Shown here: piece by piece, positions 1-11,403 of the stretch
How the letters are laid out: each line of letters starts with the position of its first letter
Position numbering within the stretch: position 1 is the first letter of the stretch
Assembly: GCA_030268105.1 (NCBI GenBank)
Contig: BSDZ01000005.1
Location: 558,001 to 622,000, forward strand
From: Volvox africanus
Taxonomy: Eukaryota > Chlorophyta > Chlorophyceae > Chlamydomonadales > Volvocaceae
Direction of reading: 5' to 3'
DNA length: 64,000 bases
The notes under the pieces: generated by a model
What the model was told of the DNA's origin: nothing
Databases searched by the model: none
Seen by the model: only the letters and a program-made list of their open reading frames with translations
Program-made: the position numbers and the translations under genes

Positions 1-519
1 CAGGTCCCGCCATGTACTACTGCTAGACATCCCAGGTAAATGTAGGATGGTACGGTGATATAATTAATCTATTGTAATTATCGTGACGTCGGTTGGTTGG
101 TTGGTCAGTCGGTTGCCCCGTTCTCGCACGCACGCATGCATGCATGCACGTCCGTACATGTGTGCGCAGTCCGTTTCAATCCACTTTTGTACATCTGCTC
201 TGATACTGTCGTATGACCCGCTTCCATCCCATTCTATGTTTCACGACACAGGATTAGGGTATGGCACCGTACGACAATGTGTACGGCCGCGGTTGTCGCT
301 GCCTCGTTGGCCCGTTTCCCTGCCGGGCGACTGCGGCGCTTCGTGGTTGTCTGTGAGTCCAGGTTACCTGGGTGGGGCCCAGAGCGGCGAGCAACCTGGC
401 GGGCAGGTCCAGCATTAAGCATATGTTTCCTCTTTTCGGAAGTTGTCCATAACACGTTTCCTACAGATTTGCGGTTCGGTAATCGCATCACAGGAGGACG
501 ATGTGCGCTTTTGATTGTG

Positions 520-600
520 TACGTGTGTGTGTGTGTGATTGTGTGTGTGTGTGTCTGTGTGTGTGTGTGTCTGTGTGTCTGTGTGTGTGTCTGTCTGTGC
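520..600. repeat. (GT)n microsatellite
   Basis: An interrupted GT/TG tract with occasional TGTC interruptions. Open frames reading VCVCV across it in several frames are by-products. Confidence 0.9.
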
Positions 601-1408
601 TTATGCACAGGGTCGGGTGCGGGCATGAGAGAAAGACAAGGTCAAAGAACCCCGCCTACCTCGCACAGCCCCACACCTTAACTTGCGCTTAAAACACCCA
701 CTCATGCCGTACGTATGGCGTTTGTCAGGTAACTGGACCGCCTGGACGCAATGATGTCCACATCAAGTACATTACCTCGCTTACTGACGGTGCCGCCACT
801 GCATCACCCGGCCCCGGCCCCGGCTGATTGTGTGGCAGTGACGCTGGTGGTGCTCACATGCATCCCAGGGCTTCGCGGCAGCCGGCCCCGCCAGTGGATC
901 CTGTTGTCGTACATCCAGCTGAGCTGCCGGTGGCGTCCCTCCTATCCTGTGTACCGTAGGAACCGTCTCCTACCGCCACCGAAATGGCCCCTGGTGGCGG
1001 TGCCGCCTGCACCACTGCCGGAGACAGCGGTGGCGGTGGCGGTTTAGCGGGCTCACTGCATGACTCCTCGCGGCCAGTTCTGGTGCGAGGGCTGCCGCTA
1101 CGGCGTCGAAGCCCCCCGCCAGAGAGCTTTCAGCGGCGGCAGCAGCAGCAGTAACTGTCTTACGGGGAGCTACAGCCGCTGTCCCACGGGCCGTGGGCGG
1201 TGAGTAGGAAGGCGCGCGCAGAGGCGGTGCTATGAAGTATAAATATGGATGTGCCCTTGAGGTTATACCACGTGCCCGTAGATTGCGGTATTTTGTTTCC
1301 GTGTCGTATTGTGCTTCCATTAAGGTTGGAAAGGTTGCGTGTAACCGAAATCCTGTTCCCCCCTAAAGGAACCACAGAATTCCAAGAAACTTACACTATA
1401 TAGAAACA

Positions 1409-1448
1409 CACACACACACATATACATATACATATGTGTGTGTGTGTC
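1409..1448. repeat. Palindromic (CA)n-(TA)-(TG)n microsatellite
   Basis: A run of CA repeats passes through ACATATACATAT into a run of TG repeats, so the two halves are roughly reverse complements and could fold as a hairpin or cruciform. Confidence 0.85.
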
Positions 1449-1806
1449 CGTGATTTTGTGTGTGTATTTATGATGGGGCGAGAGGGGCTTTACACGCGTT
1501 TGTCTCCAGGGAGCGGGCGAAAATGTTTCGTACGGGACAATCAAAGCTTGGTGGGCACCGCAGGCCCGGTTTGTGGACACTGTGTCTCATAGTCCGGCTT
1601 GCCAGGTGTCGGGGTCGGGGTAAGGGTCGGGGAGGAAATGGGGTGTGATGTTTGGGAACCGCTCCGCTCCATCACCGCCGCATAAGCCTTAATGAAAGTC
1701 CGGGCCAACTGATCGTATCCACACACTCACTCAGGCTTCAGACGGCGGCGGCACTGGCTCCGGCTTTCAGTTCAATGTGGCTGCCAGGCCGGGGTGAACA
1801 GACAGG

Positions 1807-2273
1807 ATCCTCACAGACCCATGGTCCTGTAGTGGGAAGCACTGGCGTGGACAACACCAGCTGCTGCGGTTGTGGTGGCGTGGCGGTGGTGGCAACAGAT
1901 ATATTGTATAAAGGGCAAAAGGTTGAGGGGGAGGACTCTTCAGGAGGACCAGCGACTGGCTGAGTGACAGCTGCGGCCGCAGCAATTCGACCAAGTAAGG
2001 GGCTTGTGGCAGCGATGGCAGCAGCAGTGGCAGTAGCCAAGCTAGAACTGTGGTGGCTGGTTGCATTGACGGCTGCGCCAATCTGCCTTCCGTTATGAGC
2101 TACAACAAGTGAGGGGCGTGCGGGATCGGGGGTCTGCCTGGCATGACGATCTCGGTGAGGTTGCATCCCGCATGGTGGTGATCATGGGGGCTTAGCGGCC
2201 TATGTTGACAGAGTGAACAGCCATCAGGCAGTAAGGAGGAAAATACACATGCTGGTCTGTCATAACCGTTGTC
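1807..2273 (-). repeat. Outer inverted repeat, left copy (mate 11404-11870)
   Basis: Reverse complement of 11404-11870 with moderate divergence; for example 2201-2212 pairs with 11461-11472. On the minus strand it holds a long open frame (2166-1738) rich in Ala, Thr and Pro, with segments such as ARPSLVVAHNGR and PVAGPPEESSPSTF that recur in the mate. Indels between the copies in this frame appear to be whole codons. It may be a remnant of a coding linker duplicated with the kinases. No domain is recognised. Confidence 0.8.
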
Positions 2274-2289
2274 ATGGCTATTCATGTGA

Positions 2290-3875
2290 TGTGGTATGAT
2301 GGGAGGTGTAAATGCAACGACTCAAGGTCTACTTTTACATGCGCAATAATCCTGTCAAACATCCTCGATGGGATGTATTCCCTGAACTAAAAGGCATGAC
2401 AATAATAGAACCACGAAATGAACTTTTGCTTAATGAACAGAACAGTGTATCCACTCGTAAACTACGAACACCACAGACGTCTGCTCTAGCATATGGGTGT
2501 ACGAGCCCTGAGACATTGCACGCCATCGCATATGGAGGCAGAAGCATTGCCTACAATTCAACTGAATAAACGCCCATCGGCTCATCGACACATTTGTGAA
2601 CCCCAACTATGAGCTATACCTATACCATACAAGCTACAGTTCACATCGACAGTTCACACCAACCGCGACATAGCAAACAAGGAAGAATGACAAAAGTCCC
2701 AACGGAAGAGAATGGCAAGACACGCATTCCTCGGACAATAATGCCGAGTTGCAGTTGTAGTTGTCGCATAATGTACGGCATACATAATCACCCTTTGCAG
2801 ATAGCACCTCACGACACACACTCGGCACGCATAAAAACCTAAAACCAAAAAACCAAACCCTACGATGCACTAAGACACCTGATGTGTAACTAGTGATGAT
2901 TCGCTCCGGCGGCTATTATCCTCCTGCTGGACGACTACCTGACATGGTGATCTGCCCATACAGAAAGACTAGTGCTCGAGAAGCCGTGAAAGAGATGATG
3001 ATGCGCATGACGTGGGATAAGAAAAACATGATCAGGGGCAAGCTGACAGGGCGCAATAAGAGTGTTGCCAAGGACGTGCCCACCACAGGAAGACTGTAGC
3101 AGTTATATAATCTAAAGTACACATGCAACCAGAGTAGGGATCAGATAGGAAGACAACTCGCATCTGAAGACGACTTTCCAGTGCTCACGGGTGCGGAGTC
3201 GTAAATTCCATATAAACCTACGGTAGCCGTCCGATGCACATACCAGTGCAATATATGCGCCATGAATATCGACCTCGACATGTGTGTCACAAAATATTGA
3301 GCATCGCCTGCGAGAGGTTGCATGCCTCATCCCCACGTCACCGTGAAGACATAGGCCAGCATGCCGATACGTTAATATGCATGCCTGGTCCCAACACGTC
3401 GCGCTTTCTTCAGTTCTTCTTTCCGCTCCTCTCTCTTGATGAATCAGAAATCTTCCGCACGCTCAACCGCCTGCCGCTAAACGCATATGTAATGCTTTAC
3501 TACGCAGTGTTACTTTGTCGGATAGCCCTCCACATGCAGCATCACAATCCTGACATCACCCGTAACGCCGAGCCCCAACCCAGTTCATGAACACTCGAAT
3601 ACATCGGATGATCCATCCGGGTAGAGAAAACCACTAACAAGCAACGACACCATTGGACGAACAAGAAGGTAAACAAAACAAGATTACCACCGCACCCACC
3701 ACCACCATCCGCCCACCTTCCCGACACCAACAAATAAGCCAAGCCTCCTGGATGAAGTGCTCAGCCTCACACGTGGGACGGAGGGCGCAGCCAGCTGGCT
3801 CTCTGTTTCGCACCTTTCCTCGCCGCCCACACTTGCACGTTGACTCCTACCTCTCTGCTATAAGACGGGGGACCC
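2290..3875. other. Intergenic, no gene seen
   Basis: Only short open frames without domain features on either strand. I saw no clear repeat here and no counterpart to this stretch on the right side of the kinase pair (10263-11403), which is also without genes. Confidence 0.5.
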
Positions 3876-5815
3876 CAGCAACCAAGGCGCATTGCCCAGC
3901 GATTCAACTGCCTTAACCCGCCAAGTCGCAGAAGGCCCATTCGCACATACAGCATCGCCGCAGCGGCATCTCACAGACACGATGGCACCATGGCCTGACC
4001 CCCGGGCTTTGCGTCTTGCGCCAGCGTTACATATCAAGCTTCAGGATGTATCAATATCGATGTATATGGAACAATGGCTTTCATGTGAAGTAACAAATAT
4101 TAAGTGGTACGGCTCGGGCCAGAGCCTCGCATCGATACACACACCTCTTCAAACAACGGAATGACGTGCACGTCATGAGGCGGCCCCCGCTGTGTGGGCG
4201 CTATCCTGCTGCCTGCCAATCCTAGCTGGCTGCGCGCTTATATCTTTGCAGGGTTGATCCACAGAGGCTCCTGTACCTTTTTCCCAGGCTCTCCGCACCT
4301 GGAGACGTGCCTTCTGGCCAAACCAGCTGTGCGCACTTAGCGCCCTAGCGAAGGTTGCCGATTCACCGTCCAACACGGGCTTCCTGCAGAAGCTTCTTAA
4401 TCTGGTCGGGCTGCTGGTACTCGGGAGGCACAGGCAGGTTAAGGTAGTACATGTTCATCTCGCGGGCCTGGGGAACGGCGAAGGCATTCGACATTTGGAG
4501 CAGTCGCGAGAAAAAGTCATTGGGCAGGGAGCGAGTAGGCGAGGGTTGCACGGGCGGAGTCCGTGAGGGCGCAAAACGAAAGCAGCAGACTGAATCCAAA
4601 CGTTGGGAAGCGTTGGAGCACGCGTTAAGTTGTATGACCGGTCAAATAAATGTGATCGGTTACACACGCACCTGTGGTGGCAGTTTCTTGTTGAACCATG
4701 GGTGCTCCATGATCTTTTCGATGGTCAAGCGCTGCTCCGGTGCTGGCTTTAGCATGCCACGCAGCATATCAATGCACCCATCCGTCACCTGTGACATGAA
4801 ACCAACCAACCAATCCGCACCCCACACGTAATTGAAACGAGGGAGATAAGTCGTGAATGTGTGCATTTATCACAACAGGTAAGCCTCGCACAACTGAAGA
4901 TCACAAGCCACATAACAAGGTAGCGCCACTCAGTAAGATTCAACACGTTGCACACGTCCTTACTGACGAATGCGTGTGACGACACAAAAGCACCTAGTGC
5001 ACAAAACGAGAGCGGTTCCATCAGCGTGCCGAGCATTCATATGCTCATCCATATGTTCCGCCGCCACCAACAGCATTTACATTACACTCACCGACAAGTT
5101 GGGGTTGAGGACGTACGCCTCCGTCTCCATGCGTTCCAGCATGCGCCGCACCTTCTGTGCCTCGCTGATGCCCTGGTCCTCACCCTGGTTATCAAAAGGG
5201 TATACACTAAAGGACAAAGCGGTAAAACCGGGGTACGGGGGTGCAGGGTAAGGGACAGGGTTGGAGGACGCGTTGGTCGCATATTGGCTTTGCTCAGGGA
5301 GGTGTGAGGCAACACGAGGCTTGAATGTGAGATCATGACCACAGGGATGCGGCTAGAGGGTAGGGAAGGGGCAGTTCACGAGCAAGGAGAGCCTGGGGGC
5401 CCTCGCGGGCTGATGTGAAGGTGGCGGCTAAGTGGTTACAGCGGGAGCACTTTATGACCTGACCTGGAGGGTGTTTGAAGGCGGAAGAGTGGCCTTTCCG
5501 ACTAAGGATGGGGACCAACCTGGCGAGCAGGAGGTTTTCGGAGTGCAGCATGTTCCAAGGGTGGTGGCCAGGCACAGCACCGAACAGCAGAGGGGAAGTG
5601 CGCAATGTCCCACATGTGAGCGTGTGGGATGCATTGAAGCAGGAGGCGCCAATCACTATCGCTACTCTTGACATGAGTGGTCCCTCTGGGGTCCCAAACT
5701 GACACCACGCACCCGTACAGCATGACGTACAGCACGACACCGCAGCTCCACACGTCGGCCACCTTGGCATCGTAGTATTTGCCACAACTCTTCATGACCT
5801 CCGGAGCCATGTAGC
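3876..5815. repeat. Left arm of recent inverted repeat (mate 8325-10262)
   Basis: This arm is the reverse complement of 8325-10262. Paired coordinates sum to 14138 over most of the length and to 14140 past a 2-nt indel in the large kinase intron. I saw only about a dozen differences over 1.94 kb, most of them in introns. The arm runs from the middle of kinase exon 2, through all downstream exons and introns, past the stop codon and past the TGTAA poly(A) signal. It ends abruptly about 150 bp beyond that signal. Introns and UTR are as similar as exons, so the identity reflects recent duplication or gene conversion rather than selection on protein. Confidence 0.93.
4027..4031 (-). promoter_or_regulatory. 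Candidate poly(A) signal TGTAA, left SnRK2 gene
   Basis: Minus-strand TGTAA, the mirror image of 10107-10111, inside the duplicated arm and 332 nt after the stop codon of the left kinase. Confidence 0.5.
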
Positions 5816-6314
5816 CCACGGTGCCGACCTTGCTCTTTGATGCCGTCGACTTGGAGACGTCCTTACTGTAACCGAAGTCGCAAAGCTTCAAAATCGGGTG
5901 TTCGGAGCCTTCCATAATGTGCAGCGTCATATTCGCAAGCTTGATGTCGCGATGTGCAAAGCCACGCTGGCGGCAGTAATCGACGGCCAAGATGAGTTGT
6001 TGGGAAAACCACCTTGCCATGCTTTCCTTAAGACGACCCTGTTTTCCCACCCACTCGCATAAGTTGCCTCCGTTCGCGTACTCCATCACGATACACTGAC
6101 TGTTGCCAAAAGGGATGACCTCACGAAACTGCACGATGTGTGGGTGCCGAAGGAGGCGATGAATCGAAGTTTCGCGTTCCACGAGCATCTCGTCACTCTT
6201 CGGGCCCGGAATCTTCATCGCAAGGTGTTCATTCGTCTCGGTGTTCAAAACCTTTCGTACAGTCCCAGAGGTGCCCCTACCCAGCGTTCCTACAATCTGT
6301 AAGAAGATGGACAT
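4363..6314 (-). CDS. SnRK2-like Ser/Thr protein kinase (left member of inverted pair)
   Basis: Plant/algal SnRK2-family kinase, which phosphorylates Ser/Thr and in the family acts in stress and nutrient signalling. Exons read on the minus strand: 6314-5713, 5206-5092, 4788-4668 and 4589-4363; together they give an open frame of about 354 aa, normal for SnRK2. Visible motifs: Gly loop GRGTSGTV, catalytic Lys in LAMKI, Glu in VERE, catalytic loop AHRDIKLAN, DFG in LCDFGYSK, MAPEV, KVADVWSCGVVLYVML, and a C-terminal lobe ending HPWFNKKLPPQ. The short tail contains PDQIKKLLQEA, like the SnRK2 tail helix. The start is uncertain: ATG 6314 lies in a stretch (TCCATCTTCTTACAG) that also looks like a 3' splice site, and in the sister gene the matching site is an acceptor after a 12-codon first exon. 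I could not find that first exon here. The last intron needs a shifted donor (after 4668) to stay in frame. From about 5815 to beyond the stop the gene is nearly identical to its sister. Confidence 0.85.
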
Positions 6315-7740
6315 AGCAGAAGGGGTGCCTTATTATGGATACTTGAGGATAATTATTTACCGAAATATAAGAACGATTGACGTAGTAAGCCAAAAGGTAG
6401 TAACGCTCGCACCTAGAAGTTGCCCATCATTAGAGGTGTGGTAGCCATTGCATTTAATCTATTATCCATAGTAGTCAGGTAAATCTCACACATATAAGTA
6501 TATATTGAGCTAACCGCAGATAGGTCGGAGCCCTAGCTCATGAAGGCAATGAAGGTTAACCAGAGGCACAGCACTCGAAGTGTCTCTTAGACGTTACTAC
6601 AGTTTCAACATTGAGTAGATTGTGAAGGAAGAGATTGTATGCTGTTCTCTCACAACGCTATTACCTGTCGCTGTCCACACGTACTGCAGCTACTCGATTA
6701 GATTTAATTCAAGTTAATATATGTTAGGATTCAGTTGATTAGTGCGTTCAGACTCGCATCCTGGATCCGAGACCAAGTGACCTTAGTGTACGGAATTTAG
6801 GAGCCAATGGCGGTCTACCAAATTTGCTGTCTTTAGCCTTGTAATGAATACGTGGTGTAGATCCACTTATTTCTTTATAGTTATATTTCCATAATTATAT
6901 TGGTCTTCGGCCTCGGTCGCGCAAACGACAGGCAATGTCGGTCGATACGCCTAACGAGAAGCTTAAGTCTGCGCACATTTTACCTATGCACGGGATGTAA
7001 AACTGTCTCTAAATATGTTACAGGCCACACGCCCCACGGCCCCAGCATCTCCTGCTGCTGCTTTAGCGGCGTTCTTCTGGCGTCCGCCGCGCTGGGCGCA
7101 GCACTCACAGCCAATCCAAACCCCCATGCGGCCGTGTAAGAGCGGAGAAATCGGCTGAGAAACAAGCTAATAATCATATACCTTCCAGTTTCATTGTCGC
7201 ATTCTATAGCCTATCACTAAATGCCTACAGACTTTCACAGACTATGTACTGATGGCTCATAGAAAAATGATCCTAGCAATAAATCGTCACTATCAATAAC
7301 AACGAGAGATTCAGTAAATGATTCGGCATTGGCAAAAAAATTGTCCATATTGTATGATCGACGACACCATCCATCCAGCAGCAAAGTTAAACTTTGGTAA
7401 CTCTTTCTTTGTGTTAAGGTTCAATGCTTTGCTGTATCCGCACATCCAGAGGGTCAGTCTTCAATGGGCGTGAGGGACTAACGGCCACTCCAGGGTGGGG
7501 CATAGCGCGGTCGAGAACCACCAGGATGGCTTACAGTTGACTTCCGCAAGTAGCATAGGTCATATGGGCAACTTCCTTACAATATAGATGTGCTGACCTT
7601 GTAAGGAGTAGTCTGCGCGCTGTGCATCTGGCTGACCCTCAAACGCTACTCTGGCGTTTGGAAGGTGACCGTCTGACCCGCCCGCGAATAAGTTCGATCT
7701 AATAAGGATTGCCGCGAATTTGCTAAAACATTGATCCACA
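6315..7740. other. Divergent intergenic spacer between the two kinases
   Basis: AT-richer sequence between the two kinase starts, with no open frame worth calling and no obvious symmetry between its halves. Both genes are transcribed outward from it, so their promoters should lie here, possibly shared. I could not identify specific elements. Confidence 0.5.
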
Positions 7741-9775
7741 ATGGATGGCGGACCTACGATGCTGCGCAATTTCCAGGTAAGCGTTTGGTATTCCCGAGAA
7801 CCTATTTAAGCCACCTAAGCCTTCTGCAATGTCCATCTACTTACAGATAGTGAATTCGCTGGGTAGCGGCAGCTTCGGGACCGTGCGCCTGGTGAAAGAT
7901 ATCAACTCGGATAAACACCTTGCGATGAAGATTCTGAACCGACGGGATGCCAGCAAATATGTTGAAGACGAAATTGTGAACCATAGCCTCCTTCGGCACC
8001 CACACATCGTGCATTTTCGTGAGGTATTCATTCACGACGACTTTCTATGTATCGTCATGGAGTTCGCGAACGGAGGCAGTTTATTCAACTTGGTACGGGT
8101 GCAGCGTCGCTTGAAGGAGAGCATGGCAAGGTGGTTTTTCCAACAACTCATCTTGGCCGTCGATTACTGCCACAAGCGCGGGGTTGCAAATCGCGACATC
8201 AAGCTTGAGAACCTGTTATTGCACACTGAGGACGGCTTGCCGCATCCGCTCCTGAAGATGTGCGACTTCGGTTACAGTAAGGCCGACTTCCGGTCGGCTG
8301 CCAAGAGCCAGGTCGGCACTGTAAGCTACATGGCTCCGGAGGTCATGAAGAGTTGTGGCAAATACTACGATGCCAAGGTGGCCGACGTGTGGAGCTGCGG
8401 TGTCGTGCTGTACGTCATGCTGTACGGGTGCGTGGTGTCAGTTTGGGACCCCAGAGGGACCACTCATGTCAAGAGTAGCGATAGTGATTGGCGCCTCCTG
8501 CTTTAATGCATCCCACACGCTCACATGTGGGACATTGCGCACTTCCTCTGTGCTTTCGGTGCTGTACCTGGCCACACCCTTGGAACATGCTGCACTCCTA
8601 AAACCTCCTGCTCGCCAGGTTGGTCCCCATCCTTAGTCGGAAAGGCCACTCTTCCGCCCTCAAACACCCTCCAGGTCAGGTCATAAAGTGCTCCCGCTGT
8701 AACCACTTAGCCGCCACCTTCACATCAGCCCGCGAGGGCCCCCAGGCTCTCCTTGCTCGTGAACTGCCCCTTCCCTACCCTCTAGCCGCATCCCTGTGGT
8801 CATGATCTCACATTCAAGCCTCGTGTTGCCTCACACCTCCCTGAGCAAAGCCAATATGCGACCAACGCGTCTTCCAACCCTGTCCCTTACCCTGCACCCC
8901 CGTACCCCGGTTTTACGGCTTTGTCCTTTAGTGTATACCCTTTTGATAACCAGGGTGAGGACCAGGGCATCAGCGAGGCACAGAAGGTGCGGCGCATGCT
9001 GGAACGCATGGAGACGGAGGCGTACGTCCTCAACCCCAACTTGTCGGTGAGTGTAATGTAAATGCTGTTGGTGGCGGCGGAACATATGGATGAGCATATG
9101 AATGCTCGGCACGCTGATGGAACCGCTCTCGTTTTGTGCACTAGGTGCTTTTGTGTCGTCACACGCATTCGTCAGTAAGGACGTGTGCAACGTGTTGAAT
9201 CTTACTGAGTGGCGCTACCTTGTTATGTGGCTTGTGATCTTCAGTTGTGCGAGGCTTACCTGTTGTGATAAATGCACACATTCACGACTTATCTCCCTCG
9301 TTTCAATTACGTGTGGGGTGCGGATTGGTTGGTTGGTTTCATGTCACAGGTGACGGATGGGTGCATTGATATGCTGCGTGGCATGCTAAAGCCAGCACCG
9401 GAGCAGCGCTTGACCATCGAAAAGATCATGGAGCACCCATGGTTCAACAAGAAACTGCCACCACAGGTGCGTGTGTAACCGATCACATTTATTTGACCGG
9501 TCATACAACTTAACGCGTGCTCCAACGCTTCCCAACGTTTGGATTCAGTCTGCTGCTTTCGTTTTGCGCCCTCACGGACTCCGCCCGTGCAACCCTCGCC
9601 TACTCGCTCCCTGCCCAATGACTTTTTCTCGCGACTGCTCCAAATGTCGAATGCCTTCGCCGTTCCCCAGGCCCGCGAGATGAACATGTACTACCTTAAC
9701 CTGCCTGTGCCTCCCGAGTACCAGCAGCCCGACCAGATTAAGAAGCTTCTGCAGGAAGCCCGTGTTGGACGGTGA
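7741..9775 (+). CDS. SnRK2-like Ser/Thr protein kinase (right member of inverted pair)
   Basis: Sister of the minus-strand kinase, head to head with it across about 1.4 kb. Exons: 7741-7776 (MDGGPTMLRNFQ), 7847-8427, 8932-9046, 9350-9470 and 9549-9775; they sum to 1080 nt, giving 359 aa. Joining exons 1 and 2 gives FQIVNSLGSGSFGTV, the expected start of an SnRK2 domain, which is why I prefer ATG 7741 to the internal ATG 7829. Motifs: Gly loop GSGSFGTV, Lys in LAMKI, Glu in VEDE, CDFGYSK, MAPEV, VADVWSCGV, VYPFDNQGEDQG and HPWFNKKLPPQ. The catalytic loop reads ANRDIKLEN, so the His of HRD is Asn while the catalytic Asp, Lys and Asn remain. It is probably active, but the His change is unusual. 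From 8325 onward, introns and 3' UTR match the left gene at about 99%; before that the two proteins differ widely. The donor at 9470 is chosen by phase and is less certain. Confidence 0.87.
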
Positions 9776-10262
9776 ATCGGCAACCTTCGATAGGGCGCTA
9801 AGTGCGCACAGCTGGTTTGGCCAGAAGGCACGTCTCCAGGTGCGGAGAGCCTGGGAAAAAGGTACAGGAGCCTCTGTGGATCAACCCTGCAAAGATATAA
9901 GCGCGCAGCCAGCTAGGATTGGCAGGCAGCAGGATAGCGCCCACACAGCGGGGGCCGCCTCATGACGTGCACGTCATTCCGTTGTTTGAAGAGGTGTGTG
10001 TATCGATGCGAGGCTCTGGCCCGAGCCGTACCACTTAATATTTGTTACTTCACATGAAAGCCATTGTTCCATATACATCGATATTGATACATCCTGAAGC
10101 TTGATATGTAACGCTGGCGCAAGACGCAAAGCCCGGGGATCAGGCCATGGTGCCATCGTGTCTGTGAGATGCCGCTGCGGCGATGCTGTATGTGCGAATG
10201 GGCCTTCTGCGACTTGGCGGGTTAAGGCAGTTGAATCGCTGGGCAATGCGCCTTTGTTGCTG
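8325..10262. repeat. Right arm of recent inverted repeat (mate 3876-5815)
   Basis: Mirror copy of 3876-5815, separated from it by about 2.5 kb. Similarity starts inside exon 2 of the right kinase, at the codons before YMAPEV. It stops near 10262, where the two flanks become unrelated. Confidence 0.93.
10107..10111 (+). promoter_or_regulatory. Candidate poly(A) signal TGTAA, right SnRK2 gene
   Basis: TGTAA lies 332 nt after the stop codon, a usual distance for green-algal 3' UTRs. The exact mirror, TTACA at 4027-4031, serves the left gene. The motif is short, so its position relative to the stop is the only support. Confidence 0.5.
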
Positions 10263-11403
10263 TATGGGACAGGTGTCGGTTTTAGCCGTTCTGTGATGAC
10301 ATTCGATAAGGTTGGTGGTAGGGGTTGTATTATTTAGGTTGAATGGCGTCATCTGGACCGATTTTCCTGCAACGCGTGTGGACCGTCCCGTATGCGAGTG
10401 CTTATGGGTTCGATTGGCACTTCAGAATGTGAGAGGTTAGGCTATGGTAAAGCGCAGCACGTGGAGCGTGTCCGACATGGAAGACACACAGCATGGCGAA
10501 GAGATAGCATATGCATCGAGCCGCAGACGGTCGAGCTGCGAGCATGAGGGCTGATTCTTTAGAGAGGAACCAAATTGAATGAAATGAATCTTGATGTCTT
10601 AACACTTGGTCTTCCTTCTAGTGTCCTATCCATGTGTTGTTGGCCTGTGTCATGGTGATGTGGTGGTGAGCGATGTCTGTTAATCATCCCACACACAACC
10701 TCTCGCAGGGGATATAGGGAATCCCCAAATAGGCTGTGATGAAAATATTACGAGGCACATATCTGTGGAGCCTGGTATGCTGTACGTTTACAGTGGGTGA
10801 TCGTCGTGGATTATTGAGCGACTGCAATCGGAAAGACGCGTTTCGCCCTCCCATTTAATCGGCCCTTGTGATTCTGCCATATTGATAACTTGCCGTTGCG
10901 GCGAATCGGCAGATGTAAACCTTAACTCATATGATGCTGTCTTCCTTGATGACGGCCAATGAAGCAATGGACACATGGAGTCAGTTGAGTTGGGAGGCAA
11001 TGCCTATGCCTGCACATCAGCTCAAAGGGGTTGGATCGGGGCGCACCCACCCATGCGCAAGAGCTCACCATTGCCGTATTCGTAGTTCACGCTTTTCTGT
11101 AAAAGGAGTTTCCTTATGTGGTCTACTTACCATCCTGATGCATATCCTGGTAAAGTATGGTGCCTGTTGAGTAACTTGCTTCAATTTCGACAATTCTAGA
11201 TGGCCGCATCCAGTCGAGGGTTACTGCACATGTAAACGAGATCCATAGTCAACGAAGCAATCGGCAGCGACCCTTCCTCTTACACATCCCATCGCACCAC
11301 ACCACACCACATGCACGGCGGAAATTTTTGCAAGTCGAAACGAGGTTGGAAGTATTCCAAAAAGCTGTCTTTAATATCTTTCAACTGCACCGAAGTTAAG
11401 CTA

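Larger units (their letters stand above)
1..1737. other. No confident gene; microsatellites and Ala-rich open frames
   Basis: Contains a (GT)n tract (about 520-600) and a CA/TA/TG palindromic microsatellite (1409-1448). GC-rich segments around 970-1200 have an Ala-rich minus-strand open frame. That frame is low-complexity and matches no family I know. It may be part of the same degraded coding sequence as 1738-2166. Confidence 0.4.

Noticed and set aside
7829..7846. ATG 7829 as the start of the right kinase
   Set aside because: It lies in a pyrimidine-rich 3' splice site (TCCATCTACTTACAG). Using ATG 7741 with a 70-nt intron gives a better N-terminus. The mirror ATG at 6314 was kept for the left gene only because no upstream exon was found.
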